This document shows, piece by piece, positions 54,273-64,000 of a stretch of 64,000 bases of DNA. Numbering within the stretch: position 1 is the stretch's first letter; the number at the start of each line of letters is the position of its first letter. Source of the stretch: Chrysopilus asiliformis (taxonomy: Eukaryota; Arthropoda; Insecta; Diptera; Rhagionidae); assembly GCA_964034945.1 (NCBI GenBank), contig OZ035964.1, positions 10,615,544 to 10,679,543 on the forward strand. Direction: 5' to 3'. The notes under the pieces were generated by a model. The model did not search any database. It was given only the letters and a program-made list of their open reading frames with translations, and had not been told where the DNA came from. The translations under genes were made by a program, and so were the position numbers.

Positions 54273-56500
54273 TTTTTAGTTTTCACAAAATCAAACTTGA
54301 TGCTAATGTCAAGGGAAAATTATCTATCTCTATATATAAAATCGTTTAACCTGATTGACTGAGTGACTGACTGACTCGTCAACGCCCAGCCCAAACCCCT
54401 GAAGCTAGAGACTTGAAACTTCACAATATGTCCCAACCATCGCGTAGGCGCTCACTAAGGCGTTGTTTTCCGAAATGTTACAACTCAGGTGGAGAACGGG
54501 GGTAAAGGAGGTTTGGGTGTTTTTAAACCTTTTCGCCATAAATCCTGCTCAATAGGAGGCTGAAAAGTTTCACTCGGGCGTTTTCGGGGTCGCTGATCAC
54601 GAATCCGGTGTTAGATTTTCAAAATTCAAAACGGAAGGTCCTGTAAGGATAACGCAAATATCCTTTTTCCCATATTTTCCGGGAAAAAATGGCATTAGGG
54701 GGTTTTCGGGGTCGCTGATAACGAATCCGGTGTTAGATTTTCAAAATTCAAAACGGAAGGTCTGTAATGATAAGGCAAATATCCTTTTTCCCATTTTTTC
54801 CGGGAAAAAATGGCATTAGGGGGTTTTCGGGGTCGCTGATCACGAATCCGGTGTTAGATTTTCAAAATTTAAAACGGAAGGTCCTGTAAGGATAATGCGA
54901 ATATCCTTTTTGCAATTATTCCTTGGGAAAACTGGCGTTAGGGTGATCACAGATCATTTTGATGTGATCAGCGAACCCGAAAATGCTATATTTCCCAAGA
55001 GAAAGGCCCTTGCTTTAATTTGGCTAATTTGTTTAACGAAAAACGTCTTCCTCAAAAAAGCATTCCAGTGAAATTCTTTATGGTAAGGTCAAAAACTGTT
55101 TATATCCTTTCATTACATTACGTCCGCCTACTCATTTTAACGTTAATTAATGTGAATAATGTGGAGAGATTTGCGACATATGGGCTATTTTAAAGAAACA
55201 TATTTGGACTAGTTCTTGCAGCAACAAGCGTAATTTTAAAGTTTGCATCAAAAAATCGTTTTTAAACACAAGGAGACTCATTCCGAAGCCCGGAAATTGA
55301 AACACAAAATGTATAGCAAGTGTGTAGAAGTAAAACGAATTTAGTAAATTAAACAATATGATTTATTTGTATCAAATTATTAAAGATTTATTTGTATCAA
55401 AATCACCACTAAAGGTTGCCAATTATATAAAACCACTAAAAGTTTCCAATGTAGCAGCCATGGCTCTGGCTCTAGCGGCCTTTCTTTTTGGCGGTCGTCC
55501 TGGGCTCTTCTTTATTTTCACCCGTCTCGGTGCGGGGCCGCCACGCTTTGCTGGAGCTGCTGCATCGTTTACGCTGCGCACCCTAAATACATAAATCAAC
55601 TTGAATACATATCGTCACAAATTGTTTTTTTAAGAGTATTTATTTTTATTAATAAAACATAACTAAAATCTTTACTTAAGAGGAATATTTGTGAAATAAA
55701 TTTAAAATTAATTGTTCTTCGATAAAAGGGACAGACGCTCAAGATGAATTATATGATAGATAGATTTTATATTTAATTATCCTCAATTTCATCGAGTTCT
55801 TCTTAAAAAAATTTTTCAAACAGATCCTTGATACCTTCTTTCGTAGGTAGATAATCTTCCAAAAAAAAAACCTCTAATCAATTTATCAATTTATTACAAA
55901 CGAAATTAACAGCAAACTGGCTTCTATTATAAAAAAAAAACAATCGTCCTATTGGCTCTGGTGCTCGCACTCAACTGAACTGACTGACTCCTCGTTAAAA
56001 TGCTTCTTCTGGACCGCGTCAGTTCTCTCGGCTTCCCGTTTCAGTCCCTCAATAGAAGTGAAATGATTTTTAACCGTAACATCACCTTCAACCTAACAAA
56101 AGAAAAAAAAACTTGAAAAAAAAATATATATTTAAGTTCATTAAACGTCCAAACGAAGCTACCTTGAAAAGGAAAGAATTTATTGAAGATGATTACTTTC
56201 AACGCATAAGCGGTTTTCAATCTTCAAAATCACAGTCTTCTCGACGTTTCCGCGCCTCACCTTTTAATATAGTACAATAAAATAACCAAATGGTTTTGGG
56301 TGCAGACGAAGTAGAACTCTCGTAATATGGATTTGAAGTTTCAAAAATTTCTATCAATTTATGAATTACTAAGGTGATATAGAATTTATTGTGTGGTCCT
56401 AAATAGGATTCAAAATGAGGACAGATAGATTCACACCTAGAAATTCTAAAATATTGATTAATATTTAAAAGCGACAATAGCGAACCGGAGAAATATTAAA
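54273..56500 (+). repeat. Tandem cassette, copy 1 (2.23 kb)
   Basis: It begins 'ttttagttttcacaaaatc' and soon contains a Helitron-style start TCTATATATAAAATCG. Two to three minisatellite units ('ggggtcgctgatcacgaatc') follow, then the exon-like region. It lacks about 730 bp present in copy 2 (57069-57800) but has extra minisatellite units. Otherwise it is nearly identical to copies 2 and 3. Confidence 0.85.
55949..56436 (-). other. Exon-like segments in cassette copy 1
   Basis: On the minus strand a segment 56436-56261 is bracketed by CTAG| and AAAAG|GTGAGG. It encodes CESICPHFESYLGPHNKFYI and on to KTIWLFYCTILK. A short segment 56221-56163 ends at CAAG|GTAGC. After the acceptor TTTTCTTTTGTTAG, 56092-55949 encodes VEGDVTVKNHFTSIEGLKRE through HFNEESVSSVECEHQSQ and a stop. 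The pattern is that of the 3' part of a spliced host-like gene. Family not recognised. Equivalent segments occur in copy 2 (about 58661-59148), and the last one in copy 3. Confidence 0.45.
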
Positions 56501-59212
56501 TTTTTAGTTTTCACAAAATCAAACTTGATGCTAATGTCAAGGGAAAATTATCTATCTCTATATATAAAATCGTTTAACCTGATTGACTGAGTGACTGACT
56601 GACTCGTCAACGCCCAGCCCAAACCCCTGAAGCTAGAGACTTGAAACTTCACAATATGTCCCAACCATCGCGTAGGCGCTCACTAAGGCGTTGTTTTCCG
56701 AAATGTTACAACTCAGAAGAGAACGGGGGTAAAGGGGGTTTGGGTGTTTTTAAACCTTTTCGCCATGAATCCTGCTCAATAGGAGGCTGAAAAGTTTCAC
56801 TCGGGCGTTTTCGGGGTCGCTGATCACGAATCCGGTGTTAGATTTTCAAAATTCAAAACGGAAGGTCTGTAAGGATAATGCGAATATCCTTTTTGCAATT
56901 ATTCCTTGGGAAAACTGGCGTTAGGGTGATCACAGATCATTTTGATGTGATCAGCGAACCCGAAAACCCCCTAATGCTATATTTCCCAAGAAAAAGGCCC
57001 TTGCTTTAATTTGGCTAATTTGTTTAACGAAAAACGTCTTCCTCAAAAAAGCATTCCCGTGAAATTCTTTATGGTAAGGTCTTATAAACAGCTTGACCTC
57101 TTTTCATTCTGAATGAAGACGTCAAACGTACCGGTTTAGGTTGGATTTTTGATTGTCAATATTTTACTAAAAACAGATTCAAGAGAAGGAACCGGAGTAA
57201 ATATTTTGTTTATCTACTATTTCACAGTTTAAAATTTTCGCATTTTGCAGGAACGAAATTTATAGAGAATTCTCACTCTCACGACGAAACCCACTATTGC
57301 CTTCCTTTCTGGGCCAGCGGGGTACAGGAGAAGGCAAGGTTCTTCAAAACCACGGCGTCTGTCTTCCTTCTAGTGTTAATGCGAAGTTGGTGTTTTAGGG
57401 GCTTCTCTTGTCTTGATTCTTTATTTGCGACAGAGCAAAATGGCTGTTTTCTGTTGTACCCCAGGGTAATTATTGACAACCGATGTTTTTGACTGGAAAT
57501 TTCTGGAAAATAGTGGAAGTTTCGTGAAAATCTCTCTCCACACATGATCCACAAATCCAGTATTACTTTAATATGTTTGCAAATCCAGTATTGCTTTAAT
57601 ATGCTGTAATTCGCTAAATTTTGCTTATGTTCTGCAGTGCTACTTCAAACCCATTGATAAACGCCTAATGAATACATAATTTTGAATCAATTTTTCTGCA
57701 AAAGGAATTTCAAGGTTTTCAGCTCTAGATTTTAATCGGAAATAGGTTAAAGCATTTCCAAATTGCACTCTTGAAAGTGAAAAAGATTTTAAACTCGGAG
57801 TTCAAAAACTGTTTATATCCTTTCATTACATTACGTCCGCCTACTCATTTTAACGTTAATTAATGTGAATAATGTGGAGAGATTTGCGACATATGGGCTA
57901 TTTTAAAGAAACATATTTGGACTAGTTCTTGCAGCAACAAGCGTAATTTTAAAGTTTGCATCAAAAAATCGTTTTTAAACACAAGGAGACTCATTCCGAA
58001 GGCCGGAAATTGAAACACAAAATGTATAGCAAGTGTGTAAAAGTAAAACGAATTTAGTAAATTAAACAATATGATTTATTTGTATCAAATTATTAAAGAT
58101 TTATTTGTATCAAAATCACCACTAAAGGTTGCCAATTATATAAAACCACTAAAAGTTTCCAATGTAGCAGCCATGGCTCTGGCTCTAGCGGCCTTTCTTT
58201 TTGGCGGTCGTCCTGGGCTCTTCTTTATTTTCACCCGTCTCGGTGCGGGGCCGCCACGCTTTGCTGGAGCTGCTGCATCGTTTACGCTGCGCACCCGAAA
58301 TACATAAATCAACTTGAATACATATCGTCACAAATTGTTTTTTTAAGAGTATTTATTTTTATTAATAAAACATAACTAAAATCTTTACTTAAGAGGAATA
58401 TTTGTGAAATAAATTTAAAATTAATTGTTCTTCGATAAAAGGGACAGACGCTCAAGATGAATTATATGATAGATAGATTTTATATTTAATTATCCTCAAT
58501 TTCATCGAGTTCTTCTTAAAAAAATTTTTCAAACAGATCCTTGATACCTTCTTTCGTAGGTAGATAATCTTCCAAAAAAAAACCTCTAATCAATTTATCA
58601 ATTTATTACAAACGAAATTAACAGCAAACTGGCTTCTATTATAAAAAAAAAACAATCGTCCTATTGGCTCTGGTGCTCGCACTCAACTGAACTGACTGAC
58701 TCCTCGTTAAAATGCTTCTTCTGGACCGCGTCAGTTCTCTCGGCTTCCCGTTTCAGTCCCTCAATAGAAGTGAAATGATTTTTAACCGTAACATCACCTT
58801 CAACCTAACAAAAGAAAAAAAAACTTGAAAAAAAAATATATATTTAAGTTCATTAAACGTCCAAACGAAGCTACCTTGAAAAGGAAAGAATTTATTGAAG
58901 ATGATTACTTTCAACGCATAAGCGGTTTTCAATCTTCAAAATCACAGTCTTCTCGACGTTTCCGCGCCTCACCTTTTAATATAGTACAATAAAATAACCA
59001 AATGGTTTTGGGTGCAGACGAAGTAGAACTCTCGTAATATGGATTTGAAGTTTCAAAAATTTCTATCAATTTATGAATTACTAAGGTGATATAGAATTTA
59101 TTGTGTGGTCCTAAATAGGATTCAAAATGAGGACAGATAGATTCACACCTAGAAATTCTAAAATATTGATTAATATTTAAAAGCGACAATAGCGAACCGG
59201 AGAAATATTAAA
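56501..59212 (+). repeat. Tandem cassette, copy 2 (2.71 kb)
   Basis: The fullest copy. It adds the segment 57069-57800, which holds an 86-codon minus-strand frame (57294-57554) also found at 60136-60384. Differences from copy 3 are sparse single bases and short indels. Confidence 0.85.
57294..57554 (-). other. Exon-like frame in cassette copy 2
   Basis: An 86-codon frame containing KHRLSIITLGYNRKQPFCSV and RINTRRKTDAVVLKNLAFSC. A second copy at 60136-60384 has a short deletion near its N-terminus. No recognised domain; it could be a gene fragment or chance. Confidence 0.25.
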
Positions 59213-61645
59213 TTTTTAGTTTTCACAAAATCAAACTTGATGCTAATGTCAAGGGAAAATTATCTATCTCTATATATAAAATCGTTTAACCTGATTGACT
59301 GAGTGACTGACTGACTCGTCAACGCCCAGCCCAAACCCCTGAAGCTAGAGACTTGAAACTTCACAATATGTCCCAACCATCGCGTAGGCGCTCACTAAGG
59401 CGTTTTTTTCCGAAATGTTACAACTCAGAAGAGAACGGGGGTAAAGGGGGTTTGGGTGTTTTTAAACCTTTTCGCCATGAATCCTGCTCAATAGGAGGCT
59501 GAAAAGTTTCACTCGGGCGTTTTCGGGGTCGCTGATCACGAATCCGGTGTTAGATTTTCAAAATTCAAAACGGAAGGTCTGTAATGATAACGCAAATATC
59601 CTTTTTCCCATATTTTCCGGGAAAAAATGACATTAGGGGGTTTTCGGGGTCGCTGATCACGAATCCGGTGTTAGATTTTCAAAATTTAAAACGGAAGGTC
59701 CTGTAAGGATAATGCGAATATCCTTTTTGCAATTATTCCTTGGGAAAACTGGCGTTAGGGTGATCACAGATCATTTTGATGTGATCAGCGAACCCGAAAA
59801 CCCCCTAATGCTATATTTCCCAAGAAAAAGGCCCTTGCTTTAATTTGGCTAATTTGTTTAACGAAAAACGTCTTCCTCAAAAAAGCATTCCCGTGAAATT
59901 CTTTATGGTAAGGTCTTATAAACAGCTTGACCTCTTTTCATTCTGAATGAAGACGTCAAACGTACCGGTTTAGGTTGGATTTTTGATTGTCAATATTTTA
60001 CTAAAAACAGATTCAAGAGAAGGAACCGGAGTAAATATTTTGTTTATCTACTATTTCACAGTTTAAAATTTTCGCATTTTGCAGGAACGAAATTTATAGA
60101 GAATTCTCTCTCTCTCACTCTCACGACGAAACCCACTATTGCCTTCCTTTCTGGGCCAGCGGGGTACAGGAGAAGGCAAGGTTCTTCAAAACCACGGCGT
60201 CTGTCTTCCTTCTAGTGTTAATGCGAAGTTGGTGTTTTAGGGGCTTCTCTTGTCTTGATTCTTTATTTGCGACAGAGCAAAATGGCTGTTTTCTGTTGTA
60301 CCCCAGGGTAATTATTGACAACCGATGTTTTTGACTGGAAAATAGTGGAAGTTTCGTGAAAATCTCTCTCCACACATGATCCACAAATCCAGTATTACTT
60401 TAATATGTTTGCAAATCCAGTATTGCTTTAATATGCTGTAATTCGCTAAATTTTGCTTATGTTCTGCAGTGCTACTTCAAACCCATTGATAAACGCCTAA
60501 TGAATACATAATTTTGAATCAATTTTTCTGCAAAAGGAATTTCAAGGTTTTCAGCTCTAGATTTTAATCGGAAATAGGTTAAAGCATTTCCAAATTGCAC
60601 TCTTGAAAGTGAAAAAGATTTTAAACTCGGAGTTCAAAAACTGTTTATATCCTTTCATTACATTACGTCCGCCTACTCATTTTAACGTTAATTAATGTGA
60701 ATAATGTGGAGAGATTTGCGACATATGGGCTATTTTAAAGAAACATATTTGGACTAGTTCTTGCAGCAACAAGCGTAATTTTAAAGTTTGCATCAAAAAA
60801 TCGTTTTTAAACACAAGGAGACTCATTCCGAAGGCCGGAAATTGAAACACAAAATGTATAGCAAGTGTGTAAAAGTAAAACGAATTTAGTAAATTAAACA
60901 ATATGATTTATTTGTATCAAATTATTAAAGATTTATTTGTATCAAAATCACCACTAAAGGTTGCCAATTATATAAAACCACTAAAAGTTTCCAATGTAGC
61001 AGCCATGGCTCTGGCTCTAGCGGCCTTTCTTTTTGGCGGTCGTCCTCGGCTCTTCTTTATTTTCACCCGTCTCGGTGCGGGGCCGCCGGGTTTTGGTGGC
61101 CTTCCCCGGCCACGCTTTGCTGGAGCTCCTGCATCGTTTACGCTGCGCAACCTAAATACATAAATCAACTTGAATACATATCGTCACAAATTGTTTTTTT
61201 AAGAGTATTTTTTTTTATTAATAAAACATAACTAAAATCTTTACTTAAGAGGAATATTTGTGAAATAAATTTAAAATTAATTGTTCTTCGATAAAAGGGA
61301 CAGACGCTCAAGATGAATTATATGATAGATAGATTTTATATTCAATTATCCTCAATTTCATCGAGTTCTTCTTAAAAAAATTTTTCAAACAGATCCTTGA
61401 TACCTTCTTTCGTAGGTAGATAATCTTCCAAAAAAAAACCTCTAATCAATTTATCAATTTGTTACAAACGAAATTAACAGCAAACTGGCTTCTATTATAA
61501 AAAAAAAAAAACAATCGTCCTTTTGGCTCTGGTGCTCGCACTCAACTGAACTGACTGACTCCTCGTTAAAATGCGTCTTCTGGACCGCGTCAGTTCTCTC
61601 GGCTTCCCGTTTCAGTCCCTCAATAGAAGTGAAATCGTAACATCC
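59213..61645 (+). repeat. Tandem cassette, copy 3 (truncated)
   Basis: Follows copy 2 head-to-tail and diverges at about 61645, just after 'gaaatcgtaacatc'. It has one extra minisatellite unit, a CT microsatellite near 60107, and a 24-bp in-frame stretch in the AT-hook segment that the other copies lack. Confidence 0.85.
60968..61168 (-). CDS. AT-hook peptide (two hooks) in cassette copy 3
   Basis: A 66-codon minus-strand frame contains two canonical AT-hooks: KRGRGRPPKPGG at about residue 18 and KKSRGRPPKRKAA at about residue 38. They are separated by APRRVKI, and the frame ends AATLETFSGFI. AT-hooks bind the minor groove of AT-rich DNA, as in HMGA proteins and many transposon-associated proteins. 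The N-terminal MIYVF may be intronic, since TATTTAG lies just before LRSVNDAG. In copies 1 and 2 the same frame has lost 8 residues of the first hook, and the core Arg of the second is Pro, so those copies look decayed. The plus-strand 78-86 codon frames over the same bases are likely shadows. Confidence 0.5.
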   Translation of the reverse strand: MIYVFRLRSVNDAGAPAKRGRGRPPKPGGPAPRRVKIKKSRGRPPKRKAARARAMAATLETFSGFI

Positions 61646-62705
61646 TGACTGCAAATGCATCAGGAAATCACACAAAACCACTAAAACTGCTCAATACGGC
61701 AGCCAACTTTTCAGGAGTCATGACCCGCTCTCTGGGTTGAGCGGTCGTCCCCTCTTCTTTCGCCGACCGACGGTTAAAGGAATGAAACGGACAAGACAAC
61801 GATATAACAAACAAAATACGGACACGTATGATCGAAAATCGGAATCGAAATCGATGTAAAAGCAATGAATGAAAACGGATACGGATACTTATACAATAAA
61901 ATCCGGAAACTCGGAAATCACTGTAATGATGAGCTGACATTGGTACGGATAAATCCAACAGTCAAGGAGACCCGAACACTCCAAATCGATGGAACGGTGG
62001 GGATAAAACATGACACGCACAGTTAAACACTCCCCAATTGGGTAGAGTACGCTGAAAAACTCCACAAGATCAACAAAATACCACATGAATATTACGCTCG
62101 GGCATGATTTGTGGAATGCACTATTCTAGCTATAATAAAAAAAGAAAACGCCATTCATACAAAGAAAAATAATGAGATTCTTGTTGTCGACTTAATTGTT
62201 TCACAGTTTGCAGTTAATAATTATAGACGTATGGGAATTAACAAGGTACAGTTATTTTCGTTTAGTAAATCAACAGAATACAAATCTTTGTTTTTCCGCT
62301 TTTAAACAACGCGGTTACTTAGCGTATAATTTTCAGGTTGATGAAATATCGGCAAATAGACATGGAAATTAGTGTATCTGCACAACATTATCAATGTGTA
62401 CGTCGGTAACTGTTTATTAAGAAAATACAGACAAGCGTTCGATAATTATTTGTGGAATTATAATTAGGGAGACCATTTGAGTCATATCCAGAAGTAGAGT
62501 GAATCTGGCGAAAGCATAGTCCGGCTCAGAATCAGCGACGTCACATAGCCTAAAATTCAAGATCTTTGATATTAACAAAAAAAAATGTTGTTTCTGTTGG
62601 GAATTTTTTTTAATGAACAAAACTTTTGTACGAATTTTTTTCATATCAAGTTTTTTTTACTGATTTTTTAACTTAAGAATAAGTATTTCAGTATTTATGC
62701 TCTAC
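61646..62705. other. Unique stretch beyond the cassettes
   Basis: A minus-strand frame (61668-61958) ends RVMTPEKLAAVLSSFSGFV, echoing the AAxLxxFSGF end of the AT-hook frame, so part of a related exon may be here. 62480-62640 weakly resembles the complement of 4080-4240. No firm gene. Confidence 0.35.
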
Positions 62706-63360
62706 TAGCTTGCAAAAACCCGGCGTTGCCCGGGTAGTAATAAATTTTTGAATATGAAAAAATCATTTTTTTTTTCAAAAGTATTTTGATGTATAGAAAC
62801 ATTATGCAAGAATTATATTTTAAATGATTTTTTTTACAAATTTTTCAATTTGACGCACTGTTTTCATGAAAATCGCAAACAATTTTTCCATTTGTTTGGG
62901 AGAAAGGGAATAGGGTGAATTTCCATAGCGCCGGACACTAAAAGGTTTTTGCATTTATTTTGCAACATGTGTTGATTTTAATACTCCGATTTTGCACATT
63001 AACCAACCGATTTGTGAAGGAAGAACGCTGCCAAATTTTAAGCCTATTAACTGTAAGAATTGTATACTTGTTATTAGTTACTTGTTACTTAAAAACATAA
63101 ATATTCGTTGAGCATAGTAGTATTTCAAAATCATTATGTTACATTATTTTCATTTTTTGTCAGTTTAAAATATTTTGTAAAACGATTGAGTCGAATAAAT
63201 ATTTAGTGTCCAAATAATCAATATTCGTTTGATTAAATAGCCATCCTACAAATCAGAAGTGGGATTACGTTAAAAAAAAGTAAAGTCGCGACTGTTAATT
63301 TTCTGTGATTTTTTTTTCTCTCATTTTGTCCTGTTGTGTGAAGTTTTTCATTTATACGAA
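62706..63360 (-). mobile_element. Helitron 3' terminus (minus strand)
   Basis: On the minus strand the hairpin CCCGGGCAACGCCGGG is followed ten bases later by CTAG (62709-62706), with T next outside: a textbook Helitron 3' end. The body extends rightward; its 5' end was not found, so the right coordinate is arbitrary. Sequence to 63360 is AT-rich without a supported gene. Confidence 0.7.
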
Positions 63361-63471
63361 ATGGAAAACAATGCAGACGTGCAATCACGAGCAAAGGAGT
63401 TTTTGGAGACGGCCAAGATCGAAGAGTTGAAGAAAAAATTGGAAAACCTTGGATTATCAACGGTTGGTAAA
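63361..63471 (+). pseudogene. SAP-domain N-terminus, truncated by X repeat
   Basis: 37 codons ending KIEELKKKLENLGLSTVGK form the first helix and turn of a SAP domain, similar in layout to the start of gypsy B (KKDLVRRLKEHGLSTSGNKA). At 63472 the frame enters the X repeat and becomes meaningless. It may be the start of a retrotransposon gag or of a host nuclear protein. Confidence 0.5.
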
Positions 63472-64000
63472 ATATCAGTTGTGGTCAACACAAAACTTTC
63501 TTCTACAAAATCTACGATCCTGCGCAATTTACGCTAGAGCCCTGTCGCGTTGTCAACCTAAGACGACCTCCCAATAAATTCTTGGTTTATTCAAAAATAT
63601 CAAAAACGTACAAAATTTGAGATAACTTGAGAACGGTAAAAGATATCAATTTACGGTAAACGGCAAAAATGTAAAAAAATTTAACATCTCCAATTCTTCC
63701 TTAAATTAATTTGTCGAAAAATCGTTAGTTTGCAAGTAATTTGCAAAAATATACTTTTTTATATTTTAATCTAAATATCTCAATAACGGTAAAAGATAAC
63801 GGATAACGGTAAGAAACAAAATTGTGCAGAATGCCATTCTCATTAATTCACTTCACACATTCAGTCAGAGAAAACACGTTGATTTTGGAGATAATAGCAA
63901 AAAACTGTTTTTTTTTTTTTGGAAATAACGGTTTATCTCGATAACAGGTGGAGATATCGAGTTATAGCTAAAGACAAAAGTGTGGGAAATTTTATTTTCT
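63472..64000 (-). repeat. X-family repeat, copy 2 (runs off window)
   Basis: Reverse complement of about 40257-40780 with high similarity. Begins 'atatcagttgtggtcaacac'. It continues beyond the window edge. Confidence 0.85.

Noticed and set aside
55358..55594. 78-codon plus-strand frame repeated in three cassettes
   Set aside because: The opposite strand encodes a recognisable AT-hook sequence over the same bases, and conservation follows from near-identity of the repeats.
62417..62644. 75-codon minus-strand frame
   Set aside because: Weak similarity to the non-coding 4080-4240 region suggests repeat sequence rather than a gene.

Overview
This window is AT-rich, intron-bearing animal DNA that is almost entirely transposable elements. 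It looks like an arthropod, probably an insect and perhaps a fly. The grounds are a DD41D (rosa-like) mariner, a THAP/P-type transposon, piggyBac and hAT elements, a Penelope-like element, Ty3/gypsy elements with very short LTRs, Helitron-type ends beginning TCTATATAT, and one candidate gene with introns of 66 and 74 bp. No conserved single-copy host gene was recognised.

Layout. 1-7694: a minus-strand Penelope-like element (PLE), split by a 5.0-kb terminal-inverted-repeat (TIR) element (591-5622). That element holds an R repeat and a piggyBac (2060-5225), which is itself split by a hAT (3379-4832). 7761-13314: a hAT (9111-10358) with an R repeat and a TTA-flanked MITE inside, a GAAGCGCTTC-rich TIR element (11172-12766), several foldbacks and a reverse-transcriptase-like scrap. 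13315-20614 and 27364-36088: two copies of one large non-autonomous Helitron-like element on the minus strand, recognised by matching both ends. Each carries a GC-hairpin cluster, an R repeat and tRNA-like modules. 20930-38638: a gag-less Ty3/gypsy element. A 12.5-kb P-type transposon with 236-bp TIRs and an open 913-codon THAP transposase sits in its integrase. The second Helitron copy lies inside that P element, and a 2.5-kb SAP-integrase gypsy derivative with identical LTRs lies inside the Helitron.

38643-46750: diffuse repeats, an open LINE ORF (42147-45098) with a poly(A) tail inserted in an R repeat, and an inverted/tandem R cluster. 46750-54272: a T-rich region with splice-like sites, then a hAT transposase pseudogene broken by a nearly intact DD41D mariner whose start codon appears to be ACG, and by a 181-bp MITE. 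54273-61645: a 2.2-2.8-kb cassette in three near-identical head-to-tail copies, with minus-strand exon-like segments including a double AT-hook peptide. 61646-64000: a Helitron 3' end, a SAP-domain N-terminus, and an inverted copy of the repeat at 39880-40780.

Order of events can be read from the nesting. Several junctions have clear target-site duplications (TSDs), and one MITE insertion is proved by empty sites in sister repeats. Family names rest on motifs visible in the translations and on element ends. No database search was possible.
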